A stretch of 64,000 nucleotides of DNA. Origin: Morganella morganii H1r. GTDB taxonomy: Bacteria > Pseudomonadota > Gammaproteobacteria > Enterobacterales > Enterobacteriaceae. Made by a program: the position numbers and the translations under genes. Below the pieces are notes generated by a model. That model was not told the origin of the DNA, searched no databases, and was given only the letters and a program-made list of their open reading frames with translations. This document shows positions 55,121-64,000 of the stretch, in pieces. The first letter of the stretch is position 1, and each line of letters starts with the position of its first letter. The DNA lies in the NCBI RefSeq assembly GCF_000633515.1, contig NZ_AYMP01000017.1, forward strand, positions 1 to 64,000, in the 5' to 3' direction.

Positions 55121-56526
55121 TATGATCTCCCTGTGGCCGGTGAGGTGGCTTTTGCCGCCAGCAGCGGATGCAATATCAGATAAATAATAACGGTAATAAC
55201 TAATGCCAGCAGGCCGGTCGGCCAGTCAGACAGAATGTTGTTCAGTGCCATCACCAGACCGGAAGCCATGCCGGCCAGCGCACTGATCACCCCGGCATAA
55301 TTGTATTTCGGCTGACTGTTAATCTGCGTGATGTCGTAGCGGCATTTGCGGGTGATGTAGTAATCCGCCAGCAGCGGCCCGGCCAGCGGTGGCGCCATAA
55401 TGCCGAGATAGTTAATAAAATCAGCAAAGAAGATCTGGTAAAAACCGATAGCGCCCAGCACGGTGCCGATAATCCCGGTGGTCAGGATCAGCACGTTTTT
55501 ATTGACCTTTATCCCGGCGGAATCCAGTACCGGCCCGGTATAGAGCGAGTTACAGTAGAGTTCCGCGTCATTGGTGGTCCACAGTGACAGTGTCCAGGTG
55601 ATCACCCCGATCAGCGCCAGCAGGAAGCTTTTCTCGATCATCCAGGTAATGTAGTTCGGCATCCCGACTGTCATGGTGCCGATATAACCGACCACATTGA
55701 GCAGCGGGTTGGTGAAAATAAAACAGGCCGCCGATCCCCAGAATACCGCAGAAATACTCTTATTAAAGCGGAACAGATCCACACCCATCACCGCCCCGGC
55801 AATCCAGCTGCCGACGACCATGGTGATCGCGGTTGAGAGCATCAGTCCTTCATTACGGTTGGAATTCTCAATAAAGACCGATAACCCGCCGCCTTCCTGC
55901 AACATGGCATAACCGGTGATCACAGCAATAATCATAATAACCGGTGATACCGGAATGGCGATAATTTCCAGCCCTTTCATGCCATGCAGTGAGGTGTAGG
56001 TAAACAGCAGGCCGGCGACGACACAGGAAAGAAAGACTTCCAGGGTGATCGGCACACCGCTGTAGCCGTGCTCCGCCGGGTTAAAGACGATGATCCCGCT
56101 GGGATTGCCCAGGAACGTGCCCCAGATATCCCCGACCATGCCGGTGATCGCCGCAAACCAGCCGAGGGTCAGCAGTCCCATCGCAATCATCGGCAGGTTC
56201 GCACCGAAACGGCCATAGGAAAAACGGCTGATCAGTGCCAGGCTCAGCCCGGTGCGCTGCGCCATAATGCCGAGCAGTGAGGTGAGAATAAACAACAATC
56301 CCATCCCGATGGCGATAGCCAGCAGCGCCATCGGAAATGACATTCCCGGCCCGCCGTTGGCCCCGGCCAGTGCGCCGCCGATAAATAACCCGGTTGCCAC
56401 ATACCCGAAGCCTATCCAGACCAGTACCTGTTTCCAGGTCTCGCGGCGGTGTGTCATCGGTATGGGCGTAAACATAAAATCATGGTCATGCGCCGGAGGC
56501 GCGGATGACGTCTCGTGTTTGCTCAT
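55120..56526 (-). CDS. NCS1-family nucleobase/cation permease
   Basis: 468 residues from ATG 56526 (AGGGGA site). Twelve hydrophobic segments; N-terminal GFGYVATGLFIGGALAGANGG, then TGLSLALISRFSYGRFGANLPM and the APPLAGPLLADYYI block typical of CodB/NCS1 transporters for cytosine, purines, hydantoins and related compounds. In an operon with the creatininase gene. Substrate specificity cannot be read from sequence. Confidence 0.87.
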   Translation of the reverse strand: MSKHETSSAPPAHDHDFMFTPIPMTHRRETWKQVLVWIGFGYVATGLFIGGALAGANGGPGMSFPMALLAIAIGMGLLFILTSLLGIMAQRTGLSLALISRFSYGRFGANLPMIAMGLLTLGWFAAITGMVGDIWGTFLGNPSGIIVFNPAEHGYSGVPITLEVFLSCVVAGLLFTYTSLHGMKGLEIIAIPVSPVIMIIAVITGYAMLQEGGGLSVFIENSNRNEGLMLSTAITMVVGSWIAGAVMGVDLFRFNKSISAVFWGSAACFIFTNPLLNVVGYIGTMTVGMPNYITWMIEKSFLLALIGVITWTLSLWTTNDAELYCNSLYTGPVLDSAGIKVNKNVLILTTGIIGTVLGAIGFYQIFFADFINYLGIMAPPLAGPLLADYYITRKCRYDITQINSQPKYNYAGVISALAGMASGLVMALNNILSDWPTGLLALVITVIIYLILHPLLAAKATSPATGRS

Positions 56527-56775
56527 GGTGTTTCCCCTGTCTTGCGTGGTGTTGGCAGTTGCCATGCTCTTGTTATGATTTATTATTAGCCCGGTAAAGT
56601 TATTGTTTGCAACTAAATTAATGAAAATAAAAGGAAAAGAAAATTTAATATAACGGGCAGGTTGGCGGTAAAAGCGGGACGGGAAATCACATAAACGGGA
56701 AGGGGAACAAAAAAGCGACGAAAAATGCTGCCATCAGAAATAATGGCAGCAGGATATAAAATAACCGGGTGGTCA

Positions 56776-57588
56776 TTATTCCGGCAGCGGCACCATACAG
56801 ACGGCACTGCCGAAGCTGCCGTGACTGCACTCAACCCGGAATTTGCCGTAACGGCTGAGAAACCCGAGCAGGCTGTCGCCGGAGTTAAAGGTCACAATCC
56901 CGGTGACCGGCTGCCCGTCAGTGGACATATGCGGCATCAGGCTGTCTGCCAGTGCCCGTTTAACCAGCCCGGCCTCGGCTGAGGAGCCGATATAGAATTC
57001 TGATTTCAGCCAGTTTACCCCGGCAGAAACGGAATTCACACCCGGAGAGCGGGCTGCGGCAAATACCATCAGTACCCAGCCGTTGGAGTTCTGGCTGTCG
57101 GTCGCAAACGGATGTGCCACCATGTTGTAAGCCGGATTGTGCAGGGCTTTGCGCAGCTCCGGATCACGCAGCACTTTCAGCAGCTGAGACTGTAAGGCCG
57201 GCGGGAAGTGCAGGGTGGCAACGGTATTTCCCGCCAGTTCATCATCAATAAACTGATAAAGCCCCTGGATCCACAATTCAGACTGCGCAGTGCCGCAGGT
57301 GTTGAGATTGTGATACACCCGCCAGGTGCCGTTTCTTTCCCGCACGGCATAACCGGCATGGGAAAAGCTCAGCCCGTAGTCACTCAGCGCCTGACCCTGA
57401 CGGACCAGCAGGACGACCCGGTCGCCCTGTTTCTCCAGCCAGTCATTCAGTACTTTGGCCTGTGCGGTGCGCTGTGCGGCTTCCTGCGGGGTGGGCGGGG
57501 ATTTATCCGCACAGTTCTGACTGCTGCTGTATGCAAGGCCGGACGCAGTAAGCAGGGCAGCCGCAAAAACGGATTTCAGCAGTCGCAT
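56776..57588 (-). CDS. DUF2145 exported protein
   Basis: 270 residues with a signal peptide (AAALLTASGLAYSSS). The segments RVVLLVRQGQALSDYGLSFSHAGYAVRE, WRVYHNLNTCGTAQSELW and FYIGSSAEAGLVKRAL are those of DUF2145, which resembles papain-fold NlpC/P60-like amidases: the SHAG histidine (in FSHAGYA) and NTC cysteine may be active-site residues (inference). Last gene of a four-gene minus-strand run starting at 59096. Confidence 0.75.
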   Translation of the reverse strand: MRLLKSVFAAALLTASGLAYSSSQNCADKSPPTPQEAAQRTAQAKVLNDWLEKQGDRVVLLVRQGQALSDYGLSFSHAGYAVRERNGTWRVYHNLNTCGTAQSELWIQGLYQFIDDELAGNTVATLHFPPALQSQLLKVLRDPELRKALHNPAYNMVAHPFATDSQNSNGWVLMVFAAARSPGVNSVSAGVNWLKSEFYIGSSAEAGLVKRALADSLMPHMSTDGQPVTGIVTFNSGDSLLGFLSRYGKFRVECSHGSFGSAVCMVPLPE

Positions 57589-57589
57589 A

Positions 57590-58030
57590 TTATGGCATCT
57601 TCTCCTGATGGGTTAATTCACGATCATCCTTGTTCACCATATGAGTGATAATTTTCCCGTCCTTTTTCAGGTACGCACCGGGGCCTTTTTCCGCCGGTTC
57701 CATTGCCAGTTTATCACCCGGGGTCACCGGTATTTTCTCCAGTTTTTCAGTGGCGACCAGCAGCACAACATCTTCATTTTTATCGGTTTTGCCGGTGATA
57801 GTGGTGACTTTTTCTTTTTTATTGTTTTCCACTGACTCCACACTCAGTTGTGCAGGCAAAATAACCGGCGATAAAATGGCAGCACTTATCATCACAGAGC
57901 TGTAGGCACTGAGCACACTACTGACTGCCGCTGTCGATAAATAAGGATTATCCGGCAGTTTATCTGCATTGGCAGGCAGTGTGACCAGTGTGGCGGCACA
58001 TAATATTGCCGGAAAAATAAACTTATTCAT
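57590..58030 (-). CDS. Exported hypothetical protein
   Basis: 146 residues with a signal peptide (ILCAATLVTLPANA). A hydrophobic stretch (VSSVLSAYSSVMISAAILSPVI, about 37-58) is followed by a charged, lysine-rich part (NNKKEKVTTITGKTDKNEDVVLLVATEKLEKIPVTPGDKL) that looks like a small beta-rich domain. Family not recognised, though its constant pairing with a DUF2145 gene is worth testing. Ends one base before the DUF2145 start. Confidence 0.68.
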   Translation of the reverse strand: MNKFIFPAILCAATLVTLPANADKLPDNPYLSTAAVSSVLSAYSSVMISAAILSPVILPAQLSVESVENNKKEKVTTITGKTDKNEDVVLLVATEKLEKIPVTPGDKLAMEPAEKGPGAYLKKDGKIITHMVNKDDRELTHQEKMP

Positions 58031-58045
58031 GCTGTTTCCCTTAAA

Positions 58046-58555
58046 TTAATGAACAAACGTTCTTTTTACCCGTTCAGACACCAGGAAATACGAAACCCAG
58101 ATGATAGCGTAAATGACCAATCTTATCAGCGGATAATAAAGCGTGAAGTCCACATTAACATCCGGCAGATTAACCAGCACTATTTCCTGAATGGCTTCCG
58201 AGGCGATAGCAAAAAGAATAAAGGCAATAAACAGCTTCGGCAGATAACGGGAGAGCCTGAAGAAATAATACAGCGTTGTCAGTATCAGCAGCATGGTCAG
58301 TATGGTAAAAGCAATATTAATATACATGACCTGCAGTATGCGGTCAGGAATAAACCCCGCATTTTGCTGATATAAATCATACCACTCACTCAGCGAGTAA
58401 CCACCGGCACCCAGTGACAGAAAAAGCGTAATTAACGGCAGCCACAGCCAGCCGCCGATCCGTGATATCTGTTTTTCCGCGCACTCATCACAATATTCCG
58501 CGTATTGCGGTATCTCTTTTTCCCCGCACTGAATACAGACCCATTTATGTTCCAT
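58046..58555 (-). CDS. DUF2569 membrane protein with zinc ribbon
   Basis: 169 residues. N-terminal CIQCGEKEIPQYAEYCDEC (two CxxC pairs, a zinc ribbon), then GGWLWLPLITLFLSLGAGG and three more membrane segments typical of DUF2569. Function unknown. Fifteen bases upstream of the exported protein at 58030, so probably in one operon. Confidence 0.82.
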   Translation of the reverse strand: MEHKWVCIQCGEKEIPQYAEYCDECAEKQISRIGGWLWLPLITLFLSLGAGGYSLSEWYDLYQQNAGFIPDRILQVMYINIAFTILTMLLILTTLYYFFRLSRYLPKLFIAFILFAIASEAIQEIVLVNLPDVNVDFTLYYPLIRLVIYAIIWVSYFLVSERVKRTFVH

Positions 58556-58592
58556 ACATTATTTTCCGTTTTCGTCTTTCCGGATTATCCGG

Positions 58593-59096
58593 TTATTGGG
58601 GTTGGTCGTTTATCCGGCTCATCAGAATCGCATCGACATAACGCCCGTCGCGGAACGCATAATCGCGGGCAATCCCTTCGCGCTGAAAACCGAATTTTTC
58701 ATACAGAGCCAGACCGTCCGGATTATTGGCAAACACTTCCAGTTCAATACGGCGGATACCCAGCCAGTTATCACAATAATCGATCATGGCCTGCATTAAT
58801 GCACTGCCGACACCCTGCCTGCGGTAGTTTTTATTGACCGTAATACCAAAATTAACCACATGGCGGCGGCGGGGATTACTGTTCTGATTAATGCCCAGCA
58901 GCCCGGCCACCACGCCCTCAACCACCGCGACCAGACGGGTGGCTGACTGATCACTCTGGCTCATCCTGTGTTCCCAGAATTTCCGCGAAGTGTACGGCAT
59001 CTGTAACGTATTGGCGCAGGCGGTAAAGTCCTGATGCATGTCACACAAAGCTGCTGCATCCGAAGGATCGGCTAACCGGATGGTAATCTGACGCAT
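58593..59096 (-). CDS. GNAT acetyltransferase, YhhY-like
   Basis: 167 residues. FGITVNKNYRRQGVGSALMQAMIDYCDNWLGIRRIELEVFANN and LYEKFGFQREGIARDYAFRDGRYVDAILMSR match E. coli YhhY (AaaT, amino-acid N-acetyltransferase) well. Same strand as and 37 bases before the DUF2569 gene. Substrate here inferred from the family only. Confidence 0.85.
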   Translation of the reverse strand: MRQITIRLADPSDAAALCDMHQDFTACANTLQMPYTSRKFWEHRMSQSDQSATRLVAVVEGVVAGLLGINQNSNPRRRHVVNFGITVNKNYRRQGVGSALMQAMIDYCDNWLGIRRIELEVFANNPDGLALYEKFGFQREGIARDYAFRDGRYVDAILMSRINDQPQ

Positions 59097-59401
59097 AGAT
59101 AATATCCTTTATGTAATATTGTTATATTCCCTTATTAATGGCACCGATACAGTGTATCCGTCAACGGGATGAAAAGCGTTATCCGGAACGTAAAAACGGT
59201 GCAGCCGTGTTTTTTCCTGTTATTTTATTTTTCACTGATCAAATTCTCCGGGAATGAAAGATGACGATAAAATAAGCGGAGTAACCTGCTGACATAAACC
59301 GGAAAATGCATTTTCTCTGAAAAATAAAAATTCATGTAAAAAGTAGGCTAACCGGCGGCGGGCGATTACACTTATTCTTTCCGGAAACAATAAGGATTGT
59401 C
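59097..59401. other. Divergent intergenic region
   Basis: About 305 bases between the YhhY-like gene and the phosphatase gene. No gene seen; must contain both promoters, which I could not assign. Confidence 0.4.
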
Positions 59402-59980
59402 ATGAACATCCGGTTTCTTAAATCCGTATTCTGCAAATCAGGTATCAGGCAGATGACTCATTCAGTACAGACACTGGTTTTTCTGCGCCACGGCGAAAAA
59501 CCGGACAATGACAGTGGTCAGTTAACCGGCAAGGGATTAAACCGTGCGCTGGCACTGGCTGATCTTCTGATCGCCCGTTACGGAAGGGCGGATGCGCTGT
59601 ATGCCGCCGCGCCGAAACAAAGCAAGCTCGGCAATTCGCTGCGCTCCCTTCAGACCATAACCCCGGTGGCAATCCGCTTATCTCTGCCGGTGCATCTGGA
59701 ATTTCACGCCAAAGAAACCAAAGCGCTGCGGGATGCATTACTGGATAAAACCCACCACCGGCATACGGTCTTTGTGGTCTGGGAGCATGATAATCTGATT
59801 AAGGTCGTAAGGGATATTCTGAAACAGACCGGCGGGGGTTACGCCGGTATGCCGGCCTGGCCGCGTGAGGATTTTGACAGCCTGTGGGTGCTGACGATTA
59901 CCAGAAAGAACGGGGAAATCAATATTGCATTTACTCAGGAGAAACAGGGACTGAACAATCTGAACGATTATTATTCCTGA
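59402..59980 (+). CDS. Histidine phosphatase family protein
   Basis: 192 residues from ATG 59402 (AAGGA site 7 bases upstream). VFLRHGEKPDNDSGQLTGKGLNRALALADLL is the RHG motif of the phosphoglycerate mutase-like superfamily, with E and H further on (HAKETKALRDALL, VFVVWEHDNLIKVV; the usual second histidine is in WEHD). Closest in style to SixA-like or broad phosphatases; substrate unknown. An internal ATG at 59453 (MTHSVQ) is an alternative start. Confidence 0.82.
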   Translation: MNIRFLKSVFCKSGIRQMTHSVQTLVFLRHGEKPDNDSGQLTGKGLNRALALADLLIARYGRADALYAAAPKQSKLGNSLRSLQTITPVAIRLSLPVHLEFHAKETKALRDALLDKTHHRHTVFVVWEHDNLIKVVRDILKQTGGGYAGMPAWPREDFDSLWVLTITRKNGEINIAFTQEKQGLNNLNDYYS

Positions 59981-60741
59981 ATCGTATAAGTATGATGATG
60001 AAAATTACGTATTTATTATGAATTAATGACATCATGGTGGTTATTCTGATGGTGAGATTAATCTTAATAATGGGAGGCATTTTCTCTTAATTTACAATGT
60101 GTGAACCAGGCTTTCCTGCGCAGGGCATATCCGGGTAGCGATTATTCCGGAAAGCTAAAATGAAATGTAATGAATTAACTCCATGGGTATTAACCGGTAT
60201 TTCAAGTTTATATATGGTTTTTGGTTGCCTTTTACATTTAAATCACAATCTCTGCATCGTTAAAAATCTTATAAAACAATATTTTTCTTTATAAATCAGT
60301 GCGTTGATGTTTATATCGTTATGGTAAGTGTATTTTATTGTCATTTATATTAATGAATGACATTTATTAATAATAAATCTCGTACTGTTTGTACTGTATA
60401 TCCGTAACATTAGATTAATTTAATGTTAATGTAATAACAAAGTATGAATACTGATTTAATATTATCACTGAAATTACTCTGGACTGACACGGAAAATAGA
60501 TGGTAGTGTTTGTTAAACCTGAATGGTTGGTATTTTTGTAAAATAGTTACATCCGGAGAGAAAAGTCAATAGCGTAAAATAAAGTTACTAATAAATATAA
60601 TAGAGGTTATTTGATATCATCAGGTGATATATCTGATGTGAATATTTCTATGCGCATAGCTAATGATTAGTTTGCGGCGTCAGCCGGAATTAAAAATGGA
60701 GTTGTAAATTACTACTGTTAATTTCTATAAAAGGAAGTATT
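59981..60741. other. AT-rich region upstream of the second fimbrial operon
   Basis: 760 bases, mostly A and T, with no gene supported. It must contain the operon promoter. It holds a 12-base palindrome (60648-60659) and a smaller ATATCA/TGATAT inverted repeat near 60615. I looked for the long inverted repeats of a fimbrial phase switch and did not find them. Confidence 0.5.
60648..60659. promoter_or_regulatory. Palindrome upstream of the second pilin gene
   Basis: CTATGCGCATAG, a perfect 12-base palindrome 82 bases before the pilin ATG in AT-rich sequence. Candidate operator; the regulator is unknown. Confidence 0.4.
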
Positions 60742-61266
60742 ATGAAACTTAAATATGCTGTTTTACCAACTGCTCTTGCTTTGTTATTCAGTGCTGCATC
60801 ATTTGCTGATGATACTGGTACTATTTACTTCGAAGGAAAGATTAATGCATCGACCTGTAAAGTGAATAATGGTGTGAGAAATGTTTATGTCGATATGGGG
60901 ACTCACGATGCGAGTATATTTGCGAATCCCGGCGATTCAACCATAGGACCGGATGTCGAGCTGAAACTGACAGAATGTACCGGTAAGAATGCAAACGTGT
61001 CATTACTGGCTCAGAATCCTGTTGCTGGTGCTGAAGAGCAGATTGGCTTAAAAGCAACACCAACCTCTGCCACCGGCTTGGTTATTGTTTTAAATGACAA
61101 GTCATCAAATCAGGTTCGTAAGGTAAATGGTACGGAAATCTCAACACAACCGATTATCGGTGGTGAAACAACATTTAAATATGTACCACGTCTGCTCAGA
61201 ACTGCAGAGCCGTTACAACCTGGTACGATTGATGCTGCAGTAGATTATACCATTACGTATAACTAA
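60742..61266 (+). CDS. Major fimbrial subunit, second operon
   Basis: 174-residue pilin with signal peptide (LLFSAASFA-DDT). Cysteines in INASTCKVNN and KLTECTGKN form the pilin disulfide, and the C-terminal TIDAAVDYTITYN is the donor-strand/acceptor region. It is distinct in sequence from the pilin at 32606. GGAAG site before ATG 60742. First gene of a chaperone-usher operon that runs past the window. Confidence 0.9.
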   Translation: MKLKYAVLPTALALLFSAASFADDTGTIYFEGKINASTCKVNNGVRNVYVDMGTHDASIFANPGDSTIGPDVELKLTECTGKNANVSLLAQNPVAGAEEQIGLKATPTSATGLVIVLNDKSSNQVRKVNGTEISTQPIIGGETTFKYVPRLLRTAEPLQPGTIDAAVDYTITYN

Positions 61267-61324
61267 TAACTATATGCATACAGGGCAGATTCGTCTGCCC
61301 TGTTAATTATTGTCAGGTGGAGTC

Positions 61325-61999
61325 ATGATTAAATCTATTAAGATATTTATATTTATACTTTCATGTATTTTTATAAGTTACAGTGTTGCCGATACATACC
61401 TGGGAGCAACCCGGGTTGTTATCAGTGACGGTAAAAATGAAGGTAGTACAAGTATACATAATAAGGATAAAGTAAATTATCTTATCCAAAGCTGGGTACT
61501 GGATGAAAATGAACAGGAAACGAATGACATTGTAATAACTCCTCCGTTATTCAAGCTGGAGAGTAATACATCGAGCAGCCTCCGGGTGGTGATGGTCGGT
61601 GAACCACCTGCGGATCGTGAATCTCTGTATTGGCTGAATGTGAAATTTATTCCGTCAACGGATAGAAATCTGAAAATAAACAAGCTTACCTTTGCGGTTA
61701 ACAACCGAGTTAAAATAATTTACAGACCAAAATCGTTATCTTTTACAGATCCTGTTGATGTATTTAAAAAAGTGAGTGTCCGCTATGTTGACGGGAAAAT
61801 AGAGTTTAAAAATCCGACAAAATACTTCATTAATATTAGTGAAGTTAAGGTGAATGATGATGTTTTGAAATCTCCGAGCTATATAAAACCTGAATCATCG
61901 ACATTAATTTTGTTAAAAAATAATAAAAAACCATCTGTGGTAAACTACGTATTTATTGATGATTTAGGGAAATTGAATCTATTTAAGGCTGATTTGTGA
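61325..61999 (+). CDS. Periplasmic fimbrial chaperone, second operon
   Basis: 224 residues from ATG 61325 (GGTGGAG site); an upstream ATG at 61310 is less likely. Signal peptide followed by YLGATRVVISDGKNEGSTSI, IVITPPLFKLESNTSSSLRVV, YWLNVKFIPS and VNNRVKIIYRP, the PapD family signatures. Lies between pilin and usher. Confidence 0.92.
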   Translation: MIKSIKIFIFILSCIFISYSVADTYLGATRVVISDGKNEGSTSIHNKDKVNYLIQSWVLDENEQETNDIVITPPLFKLESNTSSSLRVVMVGEPPADRESLYWLNVKFIPSTDRNLKINKLTFAVNNRVKIIYRPKSLSFTDPVDVFKKVSVRYVDGKIEFKNPTKYFINISEVKVNDDVLKSPSYIKPESSTLILLKNNKKPSVVNYVFIDDLGKLNLFKADL

Positions 62000-62051
62000 T
62001 TTTTAAATAAAATTTTCTTTTCATGATAGGGATTTTCATGGAGATATTATT

Positions 62052-64000
62052 ATGAAATCATCAGAAAGAACATGGCGTTACAGTTCAATTCTGATAGTTG
62101 CATTGTCAGGCATCAACCCGGCAGGAGCCGACGATTATTTTGACCCCGATTTTCTTACCAGCCCGTCGGGCAAAGCGCTTAATATCGATTTAACCGCATT
62201 TGAAAAATCATCTTTCATACCCGGCACTTACCGGGTTGATATCTATCTGAATGACAAGTATGTCAATACGCAGGAAATTCTGTTCTACAGCGACAAAAAT
62301 ACCCATAAACTGCGGCCTTGCTTTACAGATACAGAGTTAGCGGACTACGGCATAAAGCCGGAATATTATTCGTTACAGGATCAATCCGGGGATTGTGTTG
62401 ACCTGAGTGGTATTCCGGGAGCGGAGGCTGAATTTAAAGGGAATATGGGCCGGCTGTATCTCAGTATGCCGCAGGTGATGTTTGATCAGAAAGCGCTGGA
62501 TGCCCGGCAGGAGTTACTGTGGGATGACGGCATTCCTTCTGTTTTTACTGATTATAGTTTTTCCGGCCTGCATCTGGTTGACAGTAAAAATAATCATACC
62601 GACGATTCCTTTTATCTGAATCTGCGTTCCGGTGTGAATCTCGGCAGCTGGCGTTACCGCAACAACAGTACCTGGAGCAGAAGTTCGGATGGTAATCAAA
62701 AATGGGAGAGTCAGCTGAATTATATTGAACGTCCTCTGCGGTCAATAAAAAGTAACTTTTTAGTTGGCGATAATTTTTCGGATTCTGATATTTTTGATAA
62801 CGTCGCATTTCGCGGAATAAAACTATGGTCAGATGACCAGATGTATCCGCAATATGCCAGTATATATGCCCCTGTTATCAGTGGTGTAGCCACAACAGAC
62901 TCCACTATTGAGATATATCAGAACGGTTATGTTATTTACCGGACTAATGTCCCTGCGGGACCTTATGAATTAACCGATGTTATTCCTCTGAACAGCGGGG
63001 AAAATTTATACGTTGTCCGTAAAGGTATTGACGGCAGCGAATTCCGTTCTGTTGTTCCTTTTTCATCTCTTAATTTCATGCAGCGTAAGGATCGCTATAA
63101 ATACAGTATTACAGCTGGTCAGTACAGAATGAATAATTACGTGACTTCAGAAAATACCGGTAATAAAACAAAATTTGTTCAGGCAGATACATTCTACGGA
63201 CTAACCGGTAATACCACTATTTTCGGCGGTGTTCAGGTTGCCTCCCGTTATCAGGCCTATGACGCCGGTATCGGTATCAATATTCCGGTCGTGGGTGCGA
63301 TAGCAACGGATATTATGTTCACCCGGGCGCAACCGGATTCTTTTGACGATATGAATGGCAGGGCATTTCGTGTCCGTTACTCCAAGTCGCTGGAAGAGAC
63401 GGGCACGAGTATCAGTTTTGCCGGGTATCGCTATATGAGTGGTGATTATCTCACCATGACTGATATGTTTGATTATTACAGCGGACGGGCGGATACATCG
63501 GCTTATCTGATGCGTAAAGGTCAGTTTGATTTAACAATGACCCAAAGCTTACCGGATGAACTGGGAATATTAAATGCGTCGGTATCCCGTCAGACGTACA
63601 ACACCTATTATAATAATGAAGAAAAAAGTACTGAGTCTTATAATATCGGTTATAGCAATGTATTTTACGGGGCAACGGTGAGTGTCAACTATGCCTATTA
63701 TAAAAATTCACTCAACCGGAAAAAGAATTCGTCCAATCTTTTTGATACAGACCGTAATAATGACCATGTTGTTTCCCTGAATATCAGTATTCCCTTACAG
63801 GGTCGTTTTAACGATCAGTGGGTAACCTACGGAGCCTCTTATGATAAGGACGGTAACTTTGATAATTACGCCGGGATTGGCGGTCTCCTTCTGGATGAAA
63901 AAAACCTCGCGTGGAACGTTCAGCAGGGATATGGCAACAAGGGGAATGGCTACTACGGTAGTGCATACGGTAAATATAAAGGGCAATACGGCGATGTGAA
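62052..64000 (+). CDS. Fimbrial usher, second operon (partial, cut by window end)
   Basis: Open from ATG 62052 to the last base (about 649 codons, no stop), so the gene continues beyond the window; about 200 more residues are expected. FDPDFLTSPSGKALNIDLTAFEKSSFIPGTYRVDIYLN is the usher N-terminal domain, followed by YPQYASIYAPVISGVATTDSTIEIYQNGYVIYRTNVPAGPYELTDV (plug), and barrel strands. Distinct from the usher at 28524, so this is a different fimbrial type. Confidence 0.9.
   Translation, partial: MKSSERTWRYSSILIVALSGINPAGADDYFDPDFLTSPSGKALNIDLTAFEKSSFIPGTYRVDIYLNDKYVNTQEILFYSDKNTHKLRPCFTDTELADYGIKPEYYSLQDQSGDCVDLSGIPGAEAEFKGNMGRLYLSMPQVMFDQKALDARQELLWDDGIPSVFTDYSFSGLHLVDSKNNHTDDSFYLNLRSGVNLGSWRYRNNSTWSRSSDGNQKWESQLNYIERPLRSIKSNFLVGDNFSDSDIFDNVAFRGIKLWSDDQMYPQYASIYAPVISGVATTDSTIEIYQNGYVIYRTNVPAGPYELTDVIPLNSGENLYVVRKGIDGSEFRSVVPFSSLNFMQRKDRYKYSITAGQYRMNNYVTSENTGNKTKFVQADTFYGLTGNTTIFGGVQVASRYQAYDAGIGINIPVVGAIATDIMFTRAQPDSFDDMNGRAFRVRYSKSLEETGTSISFAGYRYMSGDYLTMTDMFDYYSGRADTSAYLMRKGQFDLTMTQSLPDELGILNASVSRQTYNTYYNNEEKSTESYNIGYSNVFYGATVSVNYAYYKNSLNRKKNSSNLFDTDRNNDHVVSLNISIPLQGRFNDQWVTYGASYDKDGNFDNYAGIGGLLLDEKNLAWNVQQGYGNKGNGYYGSAYGKYKGQYGDV

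Noticed and set aside
59981-60741. Fimbrial phase-variation switch
   Set aside because: No pair of long inverted repeats flanking the promoter and no recombinase gene in the window.
1-64000. CRISPR arrays, prophage, insertion sequences, rRNA genes
   Set aside because: No regularly spaced repeats, phage structural genes, transposases or rRNA sequence were seen on reading.

Overview
The window looks like chromosomal DNA of an enterobacterium of the Morganellaceae, most likely Morganella morganii or a close relative. This is inferred from gene content: an E. coli-like sxy-yccS-helD-mgsA-yccU-hspQ-yccX-tusE-tRNA-Ser block, MrpJ-type regulators beside fimbrial operons as in Proteus, a chromosomal fosA, and a housekeeping composition near 50% GC with AT-rich accessory segments. 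No species marker such as rRNA is present. No prophage, complete insertion sequence, integrase, CRISPR array or replication origin was found.

Layout. (1) 1-7812: conserved core block ending at tRNA-Ser(UGA), in the E. coli order but without yccF, yccT, rlmI and yccA at their usual places; hspQ has a clear sigma-32 promoter. (2) 7813-10984: AT-rich accessory stretch with an MrpJ-like HTH regulator, an orphan GT4 glycosyltransferase and a DUF805 membrane protein. (3) 11895-21713: an orphan type VI secretion (T6SS) VgrG island: vgrG (frameshifted), a DUF4123 adaptor, a large VasX-like membrane-active effector, then three diverged membrane immunity-like genes with one intact PAAR gene and two PAAR relics. 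(4) 21721-26805: a chemoreceptor, yqgA, a nucleoside-recognition membrane protein, and a yeaR-yoaG pair whose YoaG appears to be internally duplicated. (5) 26912-32987: a complete chaperone-usher fimbrial operon on the minus strand headed by an MrpJ-like regulator, with a 67-bp dyad upstream in a 1.1-kb AT-rich gap. (6) 34094-45573: regulators (AraC/Rob-like, MerR, two LysR), a second chemoreceptor, an SDR enzyme, small transporters, fosA, and an AT-rich gene for an ElaD/SseL-type deubiquitinase-like cysteine protease. (7) 45821-51702: yjiM-yjiL-DUF3343-nifJ, which reads as an anaerobic low-potential electron-transfer module. (8) 51708-59980: ordinary metabolic and hypothetical genes, including ycdX, an NCS1 permease-creatininase pair and a DUF2569/DUF2145 envelope cluster. 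(9) 60742-64000: a second fimbrial operon on the plus strand (pilin, chaperone, usher), cut by the window edge.

The two systems most worth following are the T6SS effector-immunity island, where a [immunity + PAAR] unit seems to have been copied and its PAAR part eroded twice, and the yjiM/yjiL/DUF3343/nifJ cluster, where pyruvate oxidation by NifJ could power an ATP-driven Fe-S reductase feeding a double-cubane-type enzyme. Several starts were moved from the longest open frame to better ribosome binding sites or to the length of known homologues. All family assignments come from reading the protein sequences and from memory of homologues, without database searches.
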